This document shows, one piece after another, positions 1-5,845 of a DNA stretch of 8,748 bases. The position numbers were made by a program, and so were the translations under genes. The notes beneath the pieces are model-generated. The model had not been told where the DNA came from, searched no databases, and saw only the letters and a program-made list of their open reading frames with translations. This DNA is from Verrucomicrobiota bacterium (GTDB taxonomy: Bacteria; Verrucomicrobiota; Verrucomicrobiia; Methylacidiphilales; Verrucolacustridaceae): assembly GCA_010025475.1 (NCBI GenBank), contig RGTE01000047.1, positions 1 through 8,748 of the forward strand. Reading direction: 5' to 3'. The number at the start of each line of letters is the position of its first letter. The first letter of the stretch is position 1.

Positions 1-573
1 GATGAAGAAGATGTTGTCACCCGAACATTCGGCGACCAGGCCCTGCGGATTGAGGAGAATGACCTCCTGAGCCCCCGCCTGCTGACCCTCGATTTTGGCG
101 AGGATGTTATTGAGGTAGTTAAGCGACTTGATGCCGGGATCCAGCGCGGCCGGGGAGTTCCTCCACGTGGCCACCGTTACCACCCGCAAACCTTCGCGGT
201 AGTACTTCTCCGGATAAAGCTCTAACTCGCTGGCGATGATGATGACCGTCGGCTTTTTGCACCGGTCGGGGGAAAGGCCGAGGTAACCCTTGCCGCGCGT
301 CACCACCAGGCGGAGATAGCCGGACTTCATCTTGTTGCGCTTGCAGGTCTCCAGGACCGCCGCCCGCATCTCCTCCCGGTCGAGCGGGATCTTCAGCAGG
401 ATGGCCTTCGCAGAGTCCTCCAAACGGCGCAGATGCTCCTCCAGTTTGAAGACCCGGCCCTCGTAAGCGCGGATCCCTTCAAAGACCCCGTCCCCGTAAA
501 GCAGGCCATGGTCGAAGACCGAGATCTTCGCCTCCTCCTCCGGGTAAAATTTTCCGTCGATGTAGATGATCAT
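1..573 (-). CDS. ilvE: Branched-chain amino acid aminotransferase (PLP fold type IV), 3' end cut by window edge
   Basis: Class IV PLP-dependent aminotransferase that reversibly transfers the amino group between Val/Leu/Ile and 2-oxoglutarate in the cytoplasm. The first 191 residues are present; the family is usually about 290-310, so roughly the last third is missing past base 1. Visible hallmarks are the N-terminal IDGKFYP strand (5-11), the FDHGLLYGDGVFEGIR block (20-35), the HLRRLEDSAK helix (47-56), RLVVTRG (88-94), the probable PLP-binding lysine K149 in GIKSLNYL, and the cofactor-site AECSGDNIF (181-189). The ATG overlaps the TGA of lolD by ATGA and has no clear Shine-Dalgarno, so it is probably translated by coupling to lolD. 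A D-amino-acid or 4-amino-4-deoxychorismate enzyme of the same fold is possible, but the GDGVFEGIRAY block and K149 context favour IlvE. Confidence 0.93.
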   Translation of the reverse strand, partial: MIIYIDGKFYPEEEAKISVFDHGLLYGDGVFEGIRAYEGRVFKLEEHLRRLEDSAKAILLKIPLDREEMRAAVLETCKRNKMKSGYLRLVVTRGKGYLGLSPDRCKKPTVIIIASELELYPEKYYREGLRVVTVATWRNSPAALDPGIKSLNYLNNILAKIEGQQAGAQEVILLNPQGLVAECSGDNIFFI

Positions 574-1250
574 GGGCGGGCTTCTGTCAGCCTTCCGTCC
601 GCGATCCGGAACGGGGTTCCCACCCGCCCGGCCACGGTTTCGTCGTGCGTGACCAGAAGTAAAGATTTTTGCCGGTGGCGCACCATCTTCACAAGCAAAT
701 CAAGCACCGCCGAGGCGGAGGCCCCGTCCAGGTTCCCGGTGGGTTCATCCGCCAAAATCAGGTCCGGCTCCAAAACCAAGGCCCGGGCCACCGCCACCCG
801 CTGCTGCTCACCGCCGGAAAGTTCCGCGGGCAGGTGGTCGCGGCGCAGGGTCATCCCCACCTCGTCGAGCAAATCCTCCCAAACCTCGCCGAGCGGCACC
901 CCGGCGAGCATGGCCGGAAGGCGGACATTTTCCTCCACCGTGAGTTCCGGGATGAGGTGATAGGACTGAAAGACGAACCCAACGGCCTTTCTCCTCCAGA
1001 CGGCCCAGCGGGACCGGTTCCATCCGCGGGTGCTCTCCCCCTTCCAGAGAATTTCCCCCCGGTCGGGATTCTCCAGCCCGCCCAAGATGTGGAGAAGAGT
1101 CGATTTTCCGGCCCCGGACGGTCCGCAGATCGGGCGGCATTCCCCGGGGCCGATTTGGAAGTCGATCCCGTGCAGAATTTCCAGGGGAGCACGGCCTTGG
1201 AGTTGATAGCTCTTATGCAGGTCCCGGACTTCGAGAAGCGGATTGCTCAT
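570..1250 (-). CDS. lolD: Lipoprotein-releasing system ATP-binding protein LolD
   Basis: ATPase subunit of the Lol ABC transporter (MacB/LolD type), which powers extraction of mature lipoproteins from the inner membrane toward the outer membrane. The 226-residue product is the usual length. Walker A is GPSGAGKST (43-51, K49), Q-loop Q95 in GFVFQSYHL, signature LSGGEQQ (144-150), Walker B LILADEP (164-170, E169) followed by TGNLD, and switch histidine H202 in VTHDE. The reading frame is open upstream to 1733, but that part shadows lolC; the ATG at 1250 gives the normal MSNPLLEVRDLHKSY start and overlaps the lolC stop as ATGA. The strand before Walker A reads GECRPICG, where a hydrophobic run is usual, a mild oddity. 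The downstream neighbour ilvE is coupled in the same way. Other MacB-type exporters share this ATPase, so the Lol assignment leans on the adjacent LolC. Confidence 0.93.
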   Translation of the reverse strand: MSNPLLEVRDLHKSYQLQGRAPLEILHGIDFQIGPGECRPICGPSGAGKSTLLHILGGLENPDRGEILWKGESTRGWNRSRWAVWRRKAVGFVFQSYHLIPELTVEENVRLPAMLAGVPLGEVWEDLLDEVGMTLRRDHLPAELSGGEQQRVAVARALVLEPDLILADEPTGNLDGASASAVLDLLVKMVRHRQKSLLLVTHDETVAGRVGTPFRIADGRLTEARP

Positions 1251-2503
1251 GTCCGTTTCAGGTTGGCGGCGGGTTCCGTTCGGGACGCCGCCCAGGCGGG
1301 AATCAGGGCCGCCAAAACGCTTAGGCCGAGGCCAGCGGCCGCCACTCCAACAAAAACACCGGGGCTGTATTGCGCCGGCAAGGAGGAGAAGTGATAGATC
1401 TCCGGCGGGAACAGCTCCTGACCGGTAACCTTGGCCAGCAGATCGGCCAGCCCGTTCCGATTCGCCAGAACGAACCAAGCCCCCACCACGCCGACAAGCG
1501 ATCCCAAGGTACCGACGATCACCCCGTAAAGGGTGAAGATGGTGGCGATTTGGCCCGGAGTGGCACCAATCGCGGCCAAGGTTCCGATCACCTTGGCCCT
1601 TTGCACCGTCACCGTGATCAGTGTTCCGCTGAGTCCCAGTGCCGCGACCGCCATCACGAAAAAGAGCAGGAAACTCATCACTCTCCTCTCCACCGCCACC
1701 GCGGCGAAAAGGCGCTGGTTGTGATCCATCCACGTCAACACACGGATACCGGCACCCAGTTTGGCGCGGAGCTTTTCAGCCACTTCCTTGGCCTGGTCGG
1801 AGTCCTGCAGCCGGATGGCCACCCCGTGGACGGAGTTGGTGAGTGCATAGACATCCTGGGCGGTCGGCAGATCCGTAAGGAGATAGTCGGAGTCGTAGTC
1901 ATACATTCCGGTCTTAAAAATTCCGGCCACCCGGAAGGTGCGGGGCAGTGGAATTTTTTTCACTGCTCCGGGAGCGTTTGTTTTTCCCACCAGATCCCGA
2001 AACTGCTGGGGCCCGAGGACGTTTACCTCGGCTCCAATCTGGACTCGGTTGGCCGACGCCCATTCGCTGCCCACCACCAATTGGTCCGGCCCCGGTGTCC
2101 AGGCCCCCTCGATCAGGCACTGTTTGAGCGGCACAACGCTCTCGGCCGTGGCCACGTCCCAACCCTTGATCCGCGGGGTGGAAATTTTGCCCCCGGTTTC
2201 TGCCAGAACCGGCCCGAGCACCGCCGGACTGGCCCCCATTACTTCGGACTCCGAGCGGATCTTTTCAAGAAGTCGATCCGGTTCGGGTAAGGGCCCCTGC
2301 CCCGCCACGGTCAGGTGGGACTGGAATCCGATGACTTTCCGGGTCAGCTCCTGTTCGAAGCCCCGCATCACACACTGGACGACAATCAGCACCAGGACGC
2401 CGGCCACCACCCCCAACCAGCTCAGAATGGTGATGACCGAGAGAAAACTCCGGTGCGGACGCAGGAAGCGGAGGGCGAGGAAAAACTCCGGCCAACTTTT
2501 CAC
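1247..2503 (-). CDS. lolC: Lipoprotein-releasing ABC transporter permease, LolC/LolE family
   Basis: Inner-membrane subunit of the lipoprotein-releasing ABC transporter. With a GTG start at 2503 the product is 418 residues, typical of LolC/LolE. It begins KSWPEFFLALRFLRPHRS, the usual family start, then has a first membrane segment (about 20-45), a large periplasmic domain (about 46-272), and three C-terminal segments (about 274-300, 318-346, 382-405). The segment QRAKVIGTLAAIGATPGQ (301-318) is the cytoplasmic coupling region that contacts the ATPase. The frame stays open to a TTG at 2545, adding 14 residues rich in Pro and Arg; I prefer the GTG because it matches the family N-terminus and has an AGG just upstream. 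The stop overlaps lolD by ATGA. Only one permease is visible, suggesting a homodimer, though a second copy could lie elsewhere. Confidence 0.9.
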   Translation of the reverse strand: MKSWPEFFLALRFLRPHRSFLSVITILSWLGVVAGVLVLIVVQCVMRGFEQELTRKVIGFQSHLTVAGQGPLPEPDRLLEKIRSESEVMGASPAVLGPVLAETGGKISTPRIKGWDVATAESVVPLKQCLIEGAWTPGPDQLVVGSEWASANRVQIGAEVNVLGPQQFRDLVGKTNAPGAVKKIPLPRTFRVAGIFKTGMYDYDSDYLLTDLPTAQDVYALTNSVHGVAIRLQDSDQAKEVAEKLRAKLGAGIRVLTWMDHNQRLFAAVAVERRVMSFLLFFVMAVAALGLSGTLITVTVQRAKVIGTLAAIGATPGQIATIFTLYGVIVGTLGSLVGVVGAWFVLANRNGLADLLAKVTGQELFPPEIYHFSSLPAQYSPGVFVGVAAAGLGLSVLAALIPAWAASRTEPAANLKRT

Positions 2504-2551
2504 TCGCCTACCGTGGGGCGGAACTCCCGTCGGCTCAAGCCGCAAGACGGT

Positions 2552-2580
2552 TTGCCCGGTGAAGAGGTTCCCGATATCCT
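2552..2580 (+). promoter_or_regulatory. Putative sigma70-type promoter of kdsD-efp
   Basis: TTGCCC (2552-2557) and TATCCT (2575-2580) are separated by exactly 17 bases. Each matches 4 of 6 consensus positions of TTGACA and TATAAT. Transcription would begin near 2586-2590, at or within a few bases of the kdsD ATG at 2590, implying a leaderless or nearly leaderless message. This agrees with the absence of a Shine-Dalgarno in the preceding 15 bases. The site lies in the 86-bp gap shared with the divergent lolC operon. I saw no convincing promoter on the opposite strand. Support is by eye only. Confidence 0.4.
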
Positions 2581-2589
2581 AACCTGTTC

Positions 2590-3570
2590 ATGGGCAACGG
2601 ACACCATCTCCGAAAGGCCAAGCGGGTTCTCGAGATCGAGATCACCGCCCTGCAACGGGTTCGTCGCCGTCTGGGCTCCTCTTTCCTCAAAGCGATCCAG
2701 CTGATGAGAAAACGTCTGGAGGACGGCGGAAAAATCATCGTCACCGGCATTGGAAAGTCCGGCCATATCGGCCACAAGATCGCCGCCACCCTGGCGAGCA
2801 CCGGCACCACCTCGGTGGCACTCGATCCCGTCGATGCCGCCCACGGGGACCTCGGGGTTGTCTCCCCCAAGGATCTGGTCATCGTGCTCAGCTATAGCGG
2901 CAACACCGATGAACTTCTCCGGGTGGTTCCCCTGCTCAAACGCCTCGGCACGCCCATCGTCGGGATCACGGGCAACCCGCGATCCCCCTTGGCCAAGCAA
3001 GCGGACGTTGCCTTGGACGTATCCGTGGAGCAGGAAGCCTGCCCTCTGAATTTGGCCCCCACCTCCAGCACCACGGCCATGCTGGCCATGGGTGACGCCA
3101 TCGCCATGGTTCTGCTCGAAAGCCGCGGGTTTCGTCGGGAGGATTTCGCCCGGCTGCATCCGGCCGGGTCGATCGGCCGTGATCTTCTTTTGAAAGTCAG
3201 CGAGATCATGCGTCCGCGTTCGGCGGTTCCCCTTTGCAGGCCGGAGATCACCGTGGCCAAAGCTCTTTCCCTGATCACCGCGAAACGCTGCGGCGCGGCG
3301 GTGGTCGTCGATCCACGCGGAAAACTGCTGGGGATCTATACGCACGGGGATTTTGCACGCGGTTTTCAGAGGGATCCCGAGATTGGCAAACGGCCGCTTC
3401 GCGCCGTTATGACGAAAAATCCCGTGACCATCCCCGTTGACAGTCTGGCCGCCAAAGCCTTGCATATCTTCGAAACCCACCGCATCGAGGACTTGATTGT
3501 TTTGGATGCGGCCCGCCGCCCGGTTGGGTTGGTGGATTCCCAGGATCTGGCCCGTTTCAGGCTCTACTGA
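2590..3570 (+). CDS. kdsD: D-arabinose-5-phosphate isomerase, KpsF/GutQ family (SIS + two CBS domains)
   Basis: Cytoplasmic isomerase converting D-ribulose 5-phosphate to D-arabinose 5-phosphate, the first step toward Kdo, the inner sugar of LPS. The 326 residues match the usual length (E. coli KdsD 328). The SIS domain (about 45-180) carries VTGIGKSGHIG, AAHGDLG, SYSGNTDE and QEACPLNLAPTSSTT; the CBS pair spans about 205-260 and 270-325. By eye alignment with E. coli, catalytic residues K59, E111, E152 and H193 correspond to K56, E108, E149 and H190, all kept, so the enzyme should be active. The ATG at 2590 gives a normal N-terminus. No Shine-Dalgarno precedes it and an upstream in-frame TGA lies at 2560; a CTG at 2584 is the only near alternative. 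It is followed after 29 bases by efp. Confidence 0.95.
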   Translation: MGNGHHLRKAKRVLEIEITALQRVRRRLGSSFLKAIQLMRKRLEDGGKIIVTGIGKSGHIGHKIAATLASTGTTSVALDPVDAAHGDLGVVSPKDLVIVLSYSGNTDELLRVVPLLKRLGTPIVGITGNPRSPLAKQADVALDVSVEQEACPLNLAPTSSTTAMLAMGDAIAMVLLESRGFRREDFARLHPAGSIGRDLLLKVSEIMRPRSAVPLCRPEITVAKALSLITAKRCGAAVVVDPRGKLLGIYTHGDFARGFQRDPEIGKRPLRAVMTKNPVTIPVDSLAAKALHIFETHRIEDLIVLDAARRPVGLVDSQDLARFRLY

Positions 3571-3584
3571 GCGGTCCGCAACGC

Positions 3585-3589
3585 AGGAG
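3585..3589 (+). promoter_or_regulatory. Ribosome binding site of efp
   Basis: AGGAG ends 10 bases before the efp ATG at 3600. It is one of only two clear Shine-Dalgarno sequences in the window and fixes the efp start. It lies in the 29-base gap after kdsD, and there is no evident promoter in that gap, so efp is probably on the kdsD transcript. Confidence 0.65.
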
Positions 3590-3599
3590 ACTCATCGTC

Positions 3600-4160
3600 A
3601 TGGCAGTGATCGCAAACGACCTACGCAGGGGCATGGCCGTCACCAAGGACGGGGACATTTATATCGTGCTCAACACCACCCACCGCACCCCGGGAAACAA
3701 GCGGGCCTTTGTGCAGGCCACTTTCCGTTCGCTCCGGTCCGGTCTTTCCTCCGACCACCGACTGGCCTCGGATGAGCGCCTTGAAACCGTGAATGTCTCC
3801 CGGGAAAAGTGGGAGTTCAGCTACCAGGACAACACAGGGTACACCTTCATGAATCCGGAAAACTACGAAAACATCACTCTGCCAGCGGAGTTGGTCGAGG
3901 AGGCCAAGGATTTCATGTCCGAAAACACCCCTTGCGAAATCCTGTTCATTGAGGGCAAGGCGGTCTCGGTCGAGCCCCCGGCCAGTGTTACCCTGAAGGT
4001 GACCGAATCCCCCGAGGGCATCCGGGGCGATTCCGCAAACAACGTCATGAAGGCGGCCAAACTCGAAACCGGCCTAACCCTCCAGGTCCCCCTTTTCATC
4101 AAGGAGGGCGAACTGATCAAGGTGGATACCCGCGAACGGAAGTACATGGGGCGGGCCTAA
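3600..4160 (+). CDS. efp: Translation elongation factor P
   Basis: EF-P binds between the P and E sites of the ribosome and relieves stalling at polyproline runs. The 186-residue length is standard. Three beta-barrel domains are visible: an N-terminal KOW-like domain (about 3-62), a central OB domain (about 67-128, with the FMNPENYE strand) and a C-terminal OB domain (about 130-186) containing SVTLKVTESPEGIRGDSANNVMKAAKLETGLTLQVPLFIKEGE and the signature end KVDTRERKYMGR. The domain I tip loop reads HRTPGNKRAFVQ: Asn33 lies where E. coli has the modified Lys34 of PGKGQ, and a Lys follows at 34. No modification enzyme (EpmA/EpmB, EarP, YmfI) is in the window. It is the second gene after kdsD and converges on the exbD operon with 8 bases between stops. 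Confidence 0.96.
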   Translation: MAVIANDLRRGMAVTKDGDIYIVLNTTHRTPGNKRAFVQATFRSLRSGLSSDHRLASDERLETVNVSREKWEFSYQDNTGYTFMNPENYENITLPAELVEEAKDFMSENTPCEILFIEGKAVSVEPPASVTLKVTESPEGIRGDSANNVMKAAKLETGLTLQVPLFIKEGELIKVDTRERKYMGRA

Positions 4161-4167
4161 TCGCCCC
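4148..4167. terminator. Possible hairpin between convergent efp and exbD
   Basis: GGGGCG (4148-4153) and CGCCCC (4162-4167) can pair perfectly over 6 bases with an 8-base loop containing the efp stop codon. It sits where the two convergent operons meet, so a shared terminator role is plausible. It lacks a following T tract on the plus strand, so it is not a classical intrinsic terminator. Being this short and GC-rich, it could arise by chance. Confidence 0.3.
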
Positions 4168-4168
4168 C

Positions 4169-4582
4169 TCAACCCCCAAACGTCAGGTTTTTCACCCTCT
4201 CTGCGCCACAGGCGTTCAGCACGTCCACGACCCGCTGATACGGGGCCCGGTCGTTCGGCCGGATAATGACCGACTGCTCGGCCGAAGCCTCAATCAGGCC
4301 TTTCAGGCGGTTGCGTAGTTTCGGCATTTCGCGGTCTTCCCGGGTGTCCACAGGCGTGTCATTGAAAGTGACCACGCCGTCCGGGGCGATGCGGATGGTC
4401 ACCGGGGCTTTCGCCGTGGTGGAGGGTTGACCGCTGCCGGGAACGGAAACACCCAGCTCCGCCTCTTTCACCTGCTGGCCCGCCATCACCATGAAAAACA
4501 TCAGCAACACAAACATCACGTCGAGCATCGGCGCGATCTGCAGGCCGAATTCCCCCTCTCCACCTCCTCCGCCGCCGGCCAT
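4169..4582 (-). CDS. exbD: ExbD/TolR family biopolymer transport protein (distal copy)
   Basis: Small single-pass subunit of a proton-driven ExbB/ExbD-type motor. At 137 residues it is of normal length (E. coli ExbD 141). A short cytoplasmic tail MAGGGGGGEGEFGLQIA leads to a membrane helix (about 18-34) carrying the conserved proton-path aspartate D21 in PMLDVMFVLLMFF. The periplasmic domain (about 45-137) includes VTIRIAPDGVVTFND and ends with IIRPNDRAPYQRVVDVLNACGAERV, the usual ExbD/TolR C-terminal motif. Its ATG lies 3 bases after the stop of the upstream exbD and in the same frame, behind a strong purine-rich ribosome site inside that gene. It is the last gene of the operon. TolR, ExbD and gliding-motor homologues cannot be told apart from sequence alone. 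Confidence 0.9.
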   Translation of the reverse strand: MAGGGGGGEGEFGLQIAPMLDVMFVLLMFFMVMAGQQVKEAELGVSVPGSGQPSTTAKAPVTIRIAPDGVVTFNDTPVDTREDREMPKLRNRLKGLIEASAEQSVIIRPNDRAPYQRVVDVLNACGAERVKNLTFGG

Positions 4583-4585
4583 ACC

Positions 4586-5047
4586 CTACCCCTTCCCCCC
4601 CTTGGTCGTGGCGAAGACCACGTTGCCCACGCCGGCCGCCGCGGCCGCCTTCAACACCACCTTCGTCTTGTCCCAGCCGAGGTCTTTGTCGGCACGAACA
4701 AGCACCCGATAGCTGGCGTTCGGGTCCAGCTTCTTTACATTCGAATAATCCTGCCGAATCAGGTTGGCCAAGGCGGCTTCGCCCAGCTCTCTCTGCCCCT
4801 GAGCTTCCACCCCGCCAAACTTGTTGATGTTGATCAGAAATTGACCCTGCCCCTTTTCCCGGTCCTTGGCCTCTTGGGCATCCGGCAAGGTGAGATCGGC
4901 CATTTGGCTTTTCACCTCGGTGGTCGTCGTGGCCGTGAAAAACATCAGCAAGACCAGCAACACGTCGACCATGGGAGCCACCTGAAATTCCGGCTCCTCC
5001 TCGCCCCCGGAGGCGTGAATGCTGAACTTTTTGCCGTGACCGGCCAT
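4586..5047 (-). CDS. exbD: ExbD/TolR family biopolymer transport protein (proximal copy)
   Basis: Second ExbD-type subunit, 153 residues. The cytoplasmic tail MAGHGKKFSIHASGGEEEPEF is longer and more charged than in the distal copy. The membrane helix (about 25-42) has the essential-type aspartate D28 in APMVDVLLVLLMFF, then the periplasmic domain with FLININKFGGV and the motif YRVLVRADKDLGWDKTKVVLKAA. It differs clearly from the neighbouring copy, so this is an old paralogue pair rather than a recent duplication. The ATG lies 12 bases after the exbB stop, has no Shine-Dalgarno, and sits at the centre of the palindrome CCGGCCATGGCCGG. A run of seven G near its 3' end forms part of the ribosome-binding context for the next gene. 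Confidence 0.9.
   Translation of the reverse strand: MAGHGKKFSIHASGGEEEPEFQVAPMVDVLLVLLMFFTATTTTEVKSQMADLTLPDAQEAKDREKGQGQFLININKFGGVEAQGQRELGEAALANLIRQDYSNVKKLDPNASYRVLVRADKDLGWDKTKVVLKAAAAAGVGNVVFATTKGGKG
4589..4594 (-). promoter_or_regulatory. Ribosome binding site of distal exbD, inside the 3' end of proximal exbD
   Basis: On the minus strand AAGGGG ends 6 bases before the ATG at 4582, inside the last codons (Lys-Gly-stop) of the upstream exbD. The following bases TAGGGT hold that gene's stop. It is the strongest Shine-Dalgarno of this operon and suggests efficient re-initiation between the two exbD genes. Confidence 0.55.
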
Positions 5048-5053
5048 GGCCGG
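5040..5053. repeat. 14-bp perfect palindrome centred on the exbD start codon
   Basis: CCGGCCATGGCCGG is its own reverse complement and contains the ATG of the proximal exbD in its middle. In RNA it could fold as a 5-bp stem with a CATG loop, placing the start codon at the tip. Part of the symmetry follows from the codons for Met-Ala-Gly, so it may be accidental. Confidence 0.4.
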
Positions 5054-5059
5054 GAAACG

Positions 5060-5824
5060 TTAGGCCGAAGCCGCCGGGGCTCCGGCGCTTTCGCCGAGAT
5101 AATCCTGCACGCGGTATCCGGTCAACTGTTCGAAAGGCACCGCGTCGAACAGGTGGCCCACTTGCTGGTCCACGGCCACCGTGACGGTTTGAACCCGGTT
5201 CCGAAAAACGTAGTAGAGAACGAATCCCGGAATCGCGACGAAGAGTCCGAAGGCGGTGGCGAAAAGAACTTCGGAAATGTTCGCGGACAACTTGCTGGGG
5301 TCGGCCGCCCCGGAGGAGCCGAGGGTTTTGAAGGCCTTCATCATCCCGATGACCGTTCCCGTCAACCCCACCATGGGGCTGACCACCCCGATCACGGACA
5401 AATAGTTGATGTTGGATTTGAGATCGTTGATTTCCTTGGCTGTCACCTCGCCCATGGCCTTCTCGGCCGATTCGCGTCCCCGGCCCAAACGCTCGATTCC
5501 TGCCTGGACAATCCGGCCCATGTAACAGGGGTTCGCCACGCAGATTTGGAACGCCTGGGGATAGTTGCCGGAAACAAAAGCATCTTTCAGCTGGGCGTAA
5601 ACGGCCGGCGGAGCCAGGCGTCCCATCCGGATCTTGATCACAGCCTCGATCGCAAACGCCATGATCAGGATGGAGGCCACCAGCAAAATCCAACCCACCG
5701 GGCCGGACATCAGGAACAGATCCATGAAGGTGTCCCCGTGCGCCCCGGGAGCGGCACCTTCCGCCGCCATCAAAGACCGGGGAACCAAGGAAATCAAAAG
5801 CAGAAAACGCCGGATCGATTTCAT
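5060..5824 (-). CDS. exbB: MotA/TolQ/ExbB family proton channel protein
   Basis: Membrane subunit that forms the pentameric channel around ExbD and turns proton flow into mechanical work on a periplasmic or outer-membrane partner. The 254 residues are near the family norm. An N-terminal hydrophobic stretch MKSIRRFLLLISLVPRSLMA (1-20) looks like a cleavable signal before AEGAAP, consistent with a periplasmic N-terminus. Membrane helices lie at about 40-62, 141-165 and 187-208. The conserved core reads YLSVIGVVSPMVGLTGTVIGMMKAF (141-165) and ISEVLFATAFGLFVAIPGF (183-201), with the usual MGEVTAKEINDLKSNI cytoplasmic helix before it. It follows the TPR gene by 21 bases without a clear Shine-Dalgarno and precedes two exbD genes, so the four form one operon. 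TolQ is the main alternative name. Confidence 0.93.
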   Translation of the reverse strand: MKSIRRFLLLISLVPRSLMAAEGAAPGAHGDTFMDLFLMSGPVGWILLVASILIMAFAIEAVIKIRMGRLAPPAVYAQLKDAFVSGNYPQAFQICVANPCYMGRIVQAGIERLGRGRESAEKAMGEVTAKEINDLKSNINYLSVIGVVSPMVGLTGTVIGMMKAFKTLGSSGAADPSKLSANISEVLFATAFGLFVAIPGFVLYYVFRNRVQTVTVAVDQQVGHLFDAVPFEQLTGYRVQDYLGESAGAPAASA

Positions 5825-5845
5825 GAAATTTATCTAGGGGGCAGC

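Noticed and set aside
1251..1733. Long N-terminal extension of lolD
   Set aside because: The extra 161 residues shadow lolC in another frame and are low-complexity; the ATGA start at 1250 gives a standard LolD.
1370..2290. A 306-residue plus-strand frame opposite lolC
   Set aside because: It is rich in His, Gln and Arg, has no family features, and lies over a well-supported membrane permease.
2500..3480. A 326-residue open frame antisense to kdsD
   Set aside because: Kdsd on the plus strand has all catalytic residues; the antisense product is a low-complexity Gly/His/Asp-rich shadow.
4359..5693. A 444-residue minus-strand frame overlapping exbB and both exbD genes
   Set aside because: It is a shifted frame of the same strand, spans three real genes and is rich in Arg and Gly without recognisable motifs.
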